This document shows, piece after piece, positions 5,521 to 7,222 of a stretch of 7,222 nucleotides of DNA. Position 1 is the first letter of the stretch, and each line of letters begins with the position of its first letter. The notes beneath the pieces are model-generated. The model was not told the DNA's origin. It ran no database searches and saw only the letters and a list, made by a program, of their open reading frames with translations. The stretch is from positions 1-7,222 of the forward strand of contig JAJNBO010000227.1 in the NCBI GenBank assembly GCA_021156245.1, given 5' to 3'. The translations under genes were made by a program, and so were the position numbers. This DNA is from Ramlibacter sp. GTDB lineage: Bacteria > Pseudomonadota > Gammaproteobacteria > Burkholderiales > Burkholderiaceae_C.

Positions 5521-6612
5521 ATGGACGGCACTTTCGAGCAGGCACGGGCATTTTTCCTGGAGGGCGTGGGTCACTACGAGGCCGGGCGCTGGCTGCAGGC
5601 GGAGCAGAAGTTCGCCGCCTCGCTGTCGCTGGCGCCGGGGCGGCCGTCCGTGCTGACCAACCTGGGCGCCGTCCTGATCAAGCTGGGCCGGCCGGACGAG
5701 GCGCTGTCACTGCTGCAGGAAGCGGTGCGGCTGGAGCCGGACAACCCCGAGGCGCTGGGGCATTGCGGGACGGCGCTGGCCGAACTCGGCGTGCCGGCGC
5801 AGGCGCTGCAGATGTTCGACCGCGCCCTTGCGCGCGATTCCGGCAATGCGACGATCTGGCGCTTGCGCGGCACCGTGCTCAAGGAGCTGGGCAACCTCGA
5901 CGGCGCCGCCGGGTCGTTTCGCGAAGCGCTCGCGCGCGGCGGCGACCCCGAACTGCTGCACTACTACCTGGCGGGCCTCGACGCCGGGGAGCCCCCGCGC
6001 AAGGCTCCGCGCGCCTACGTGGAGACGCTGTTCGACAACTACGCGCCGCACTTCGACGCGCACCTCGTCTCGTCGCTGCACTACGACGCACCGCCGGTGC
6101 TGGTGGACCGCCTGGCCGCCACGGGCCGGCGCTTCGCCCACGCGCTGGACCTGGGCTGCGGCACGGGGCTGTGCGGCCGCTCCCTGCGGCCGATCGCCGA
6201 CCGGCTGACGGGCGTCGACCTGTCCGCCAACATGCTCGACAAGGCCCAGGAACTAAGCATCTACGACGACCTGCAGCACGGCGACATCGTCGAGTTCATG
6301 CGCCGGGCGACCGAGACCTACGACCTCGTGGTGGCGGCCGACGTCTTCGTCTACGTCGGCGCGCTGGACGACGTCTTCGCGCATGCGGCGAAGTGCATGG
6401 CGCTCGGCGGCCGGCTGGCGTTCACCGTCGAGGAAGCGCTGGGGGACGAACTGGAGCTGCGACCGAGCCTGCGCTACGCGCATTCGGAAGCCGGGCTGCG
6501 CCGGCTCGCGGAGGCCAACGGATTCCGCGTCGCCGCGCTGGAGCGCCGCCCGGTGCGCGAGGACCAGCGGCAACCGATCCCGGGGCTGTTCGCGTGGCTG
6601 GAGAAGGTGTAG
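5521..6612 (+). CDS. TPR-repeat class I SAM-dependent methyltransferase (COG4976 type)
   Basis: The 363-residue protein joins two parts. Residues about 5-140 are four tandem 34-residue tetratricopeptide repeats with the usual G-x-x-Y/L, A and LxP pattern (EAGRWLQAEQKFAASLSLAP is the first), a protein-interaction scaffold. After a linker with YVETLFDNYAPHFDAHL (166-182) comes a Rossmann-type methyltransferase. It has motif I ALDLGCGTGLCG (208-219), the acidic GVDLSANMLDKA (231-242), DLQHGD (250-255) and YDLVVAADVFVYVG (267-280). The SAM site looks intact. The substrate is unknown; this architecture is annotated as predicted methyltransferase with TPR repeats and is common in proteobacteria. 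The start chosen is ATG 5521, with GGAG five bases upstream, where the first TPR begins. An upstream non-ATG start at 5446 would overlap hemE and adds no recognisable sequence. It is convergent with metY across a hairpin. Confidence 0.9.
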   Translation: MDGTFEQARAFFLEGVGHYEAGRWLQAEQKFAASLSLAPGRPSVLTNLGAVLIKLGRPDEALSLLQEAVRLEPDNPEALGHCGTALAELGVPAQALQMFDRALARDSGNATIWRLRGTVLKELGNLDGAAGSFREALARGGDPELLHYYLAGLDAGEPPRKAPRAYVETLFDNYAPHFDAHLVSSLHYDAPPVLVDRLAATGRRFAHALDLGCGTGLCGRSLRPIADRLTGVDLSANMLDKAQELSIYDDLQHGDIVEFMRRATETYDLVVAADVFVYVGALDDVFAHAAKCMALGGRLAFTVEEALGDELELRPSLRYAHSEAGLRRLAEANGFRVAALERRPVREDQRQPIPGLFAWLEKV

Positions 6613-6613
6613 C

Positions 6614-6651
6614 GATGCCGGGGTGCGCGTAGCGAACCCGCCTGCGGCATC
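6614..6651. terminator. Hairpin between convergent methyltransferase gene and metY, candidate bidirectional terminator
   Basis: GATGCCG (6614-6620) pairs with CGGCATC (6645-6651), and GGGT (6621-6624) continues the stem with ACCC (6636-6639), leaving a 5-base bulge and an 11-base loop. It fills the whole 37-base gap and reaches two bases into the metY stop codon. There is no T-tract on either side, so efficient intrinsic termination is uncertain. Confidence 0.5.
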
Positions 6652-7222
6652 ACGCGACGGCCCTTCGCAGCGCCTGGTCCACGTCCCACAGGATGTCCTC
6701 GACATCCTCGATGCCCACCGACAGACGGACCATGTCCGGCCGCACGCCGGCACGGGCCAGTTCCTCTTCATCGAGCTGGCGGTGCGTGGTGGACGCCGGG
6801 TGGATCACCAGCGTCTTGGCGTCGCCGATGTTCGCCAGGTGGCTCAGGAACTCGCACGCATCGATGAACCGTTCGCCGGCCTTCACCGGGTCGGGCGCGC
6901 GGATGCCGAAGGTGAGGATGCCCGAGGCGCCCGGCTTGCCGTCGATGGAACGGAACTGCTTCTTCGCCAGCGCGTGGTGCGCCGAGCCTTCCAGTCCCGG
7001 GTAGTTCACCCAGCCTACCAGCGGATGGTCGCTGAGGAATTCGGCGACCCGGCGGGCATTGCGGCAATGCGCCTGCATGCGCAGGTGCAGGGTCTCGATA
7101 CCCTGCAGGATCAGCCATGCATTCAGCGGCGAGAGCGCGGCGCCGAACGTGCGGTTCACCTCCATGCGCGCCTTCATCGTGTAGCCGAAGTCGCCGAAGG
7201 TCTCGTAGAACTTCACCCCGTG
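6650..7222 (-). CDS. metY: O-acetylhomoserine sulfhydrylase (Cys/Met metabolism PLP enzyme), C-terminal part
   Basis: The open frame enters from beyond base 7222 and ends at TGA 6652-6650, giving the last 191 residues of a family whose members are about 430 long. The enzyme makes homocysteine directly from O-acetylhomoserine and sulfide using pyridoxal phosphate, in the cytoplasm. Visible family features are GAALSPLNAWLILQGIETL followed by HLRMQAH, VGWVNYPGLEGSAHHALA, SGILTFGI, the HPASTTHRQL segment that helps bind the substrate carboxylate, and RLSVGIEDVEDILWDV near the end. The segment after FYETFGDFGY is of the MetY (acetylhomoserine) type rather than MetB or MetC. The PLP-binding lysine lies outside the window and cannot be checked. 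No damage is seen in this part. Substrate preference (acetyl versus succinyl) is inferred. Confidence 0.9.
   Translation of the reverse strand, partial: HGVKFYETFGDFGYTMKARMEVNRTFGAALSPLNAWLILQGIETLHLRMQAHCRNARRVAEFLSDHPLVGWVNYPGLEGSAHHALAKKQFRSIDGKPGASGILTFGIRAPDPVKAGERFIDACEFLSHLANIGDAKTLVIHPASTTHRQLDEEELARAGVRPDMVRLSVGIEDVEDILWDVDQALRRAVA

Overview
The window is a stretch of ordinary chromosomal core genes from a high-GC betaproteobacterium, most likely Burkholderiales and probably Comamonadaceae (Ramlibacter/Variovorax-like). This placement is an inference. It rests on strong G/C use at third codon positions, the style of the protein sequences, and the local order SIS protein (diaA) - yraN - rsmI, which resembles the E. 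coli yraL-yraM-yraN-yraO cluster without yraM/lpoA. I see no mobile element, CRISPR array, tRNA, rRNA or phage gene.

Layout from left to right: (1) the first 27 codons of a SIS-domain protein (DiaA/GmhA family) leave the window on the minus strand. (2) A 263-base divergent spacer holds repeated AGGGTTC half-sites and a candidate promoter. (3) A secreted 119-residue Ala/Pro-rich protein of unknown function lies on plus and ends at a hairpin shared with (4) yraN on minus. (5) rsmI lies on plus, only 23 bases from yraN and starting with TTG. (6) priA lies on minus and meets rsmI tail to tail through one CTAG that supplies both stop codons. (7) A 354-base spacer upstream of priA contains consensus DnaA boxes, a 14-base inverted repeat and repeated ATCAAGGA octamers. 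(8) hemE lies on minus. (9) A TPR-methyltransferase of the COG4976 type lies on plus, divergent from hemE by 46 bases. (10) The C-terminal 191 residues of an O-acetylhomoserine sulfhydrylase (MetY type) lie on minus, convergent with the methyltransferase across a hairpin.

The genes serve separate housekeeping roles: replication initiation control (DiaA), a nuclease-fold protein of unclear role (YraN), 16S rRNA methylation (RsmI), replication restart (PriA), heme synthesis (HemE) and methionine synthesis (MetY). No new multi-gene system is evident. The parts most worth a second look are non-coding: the repeats between diaA and the secreted protein gene, and the DnaA-box region in front of priA. 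The secreted Ala/Pro-rich protein and the TPR-methyltransferase are the two genes whose function is really unknown.
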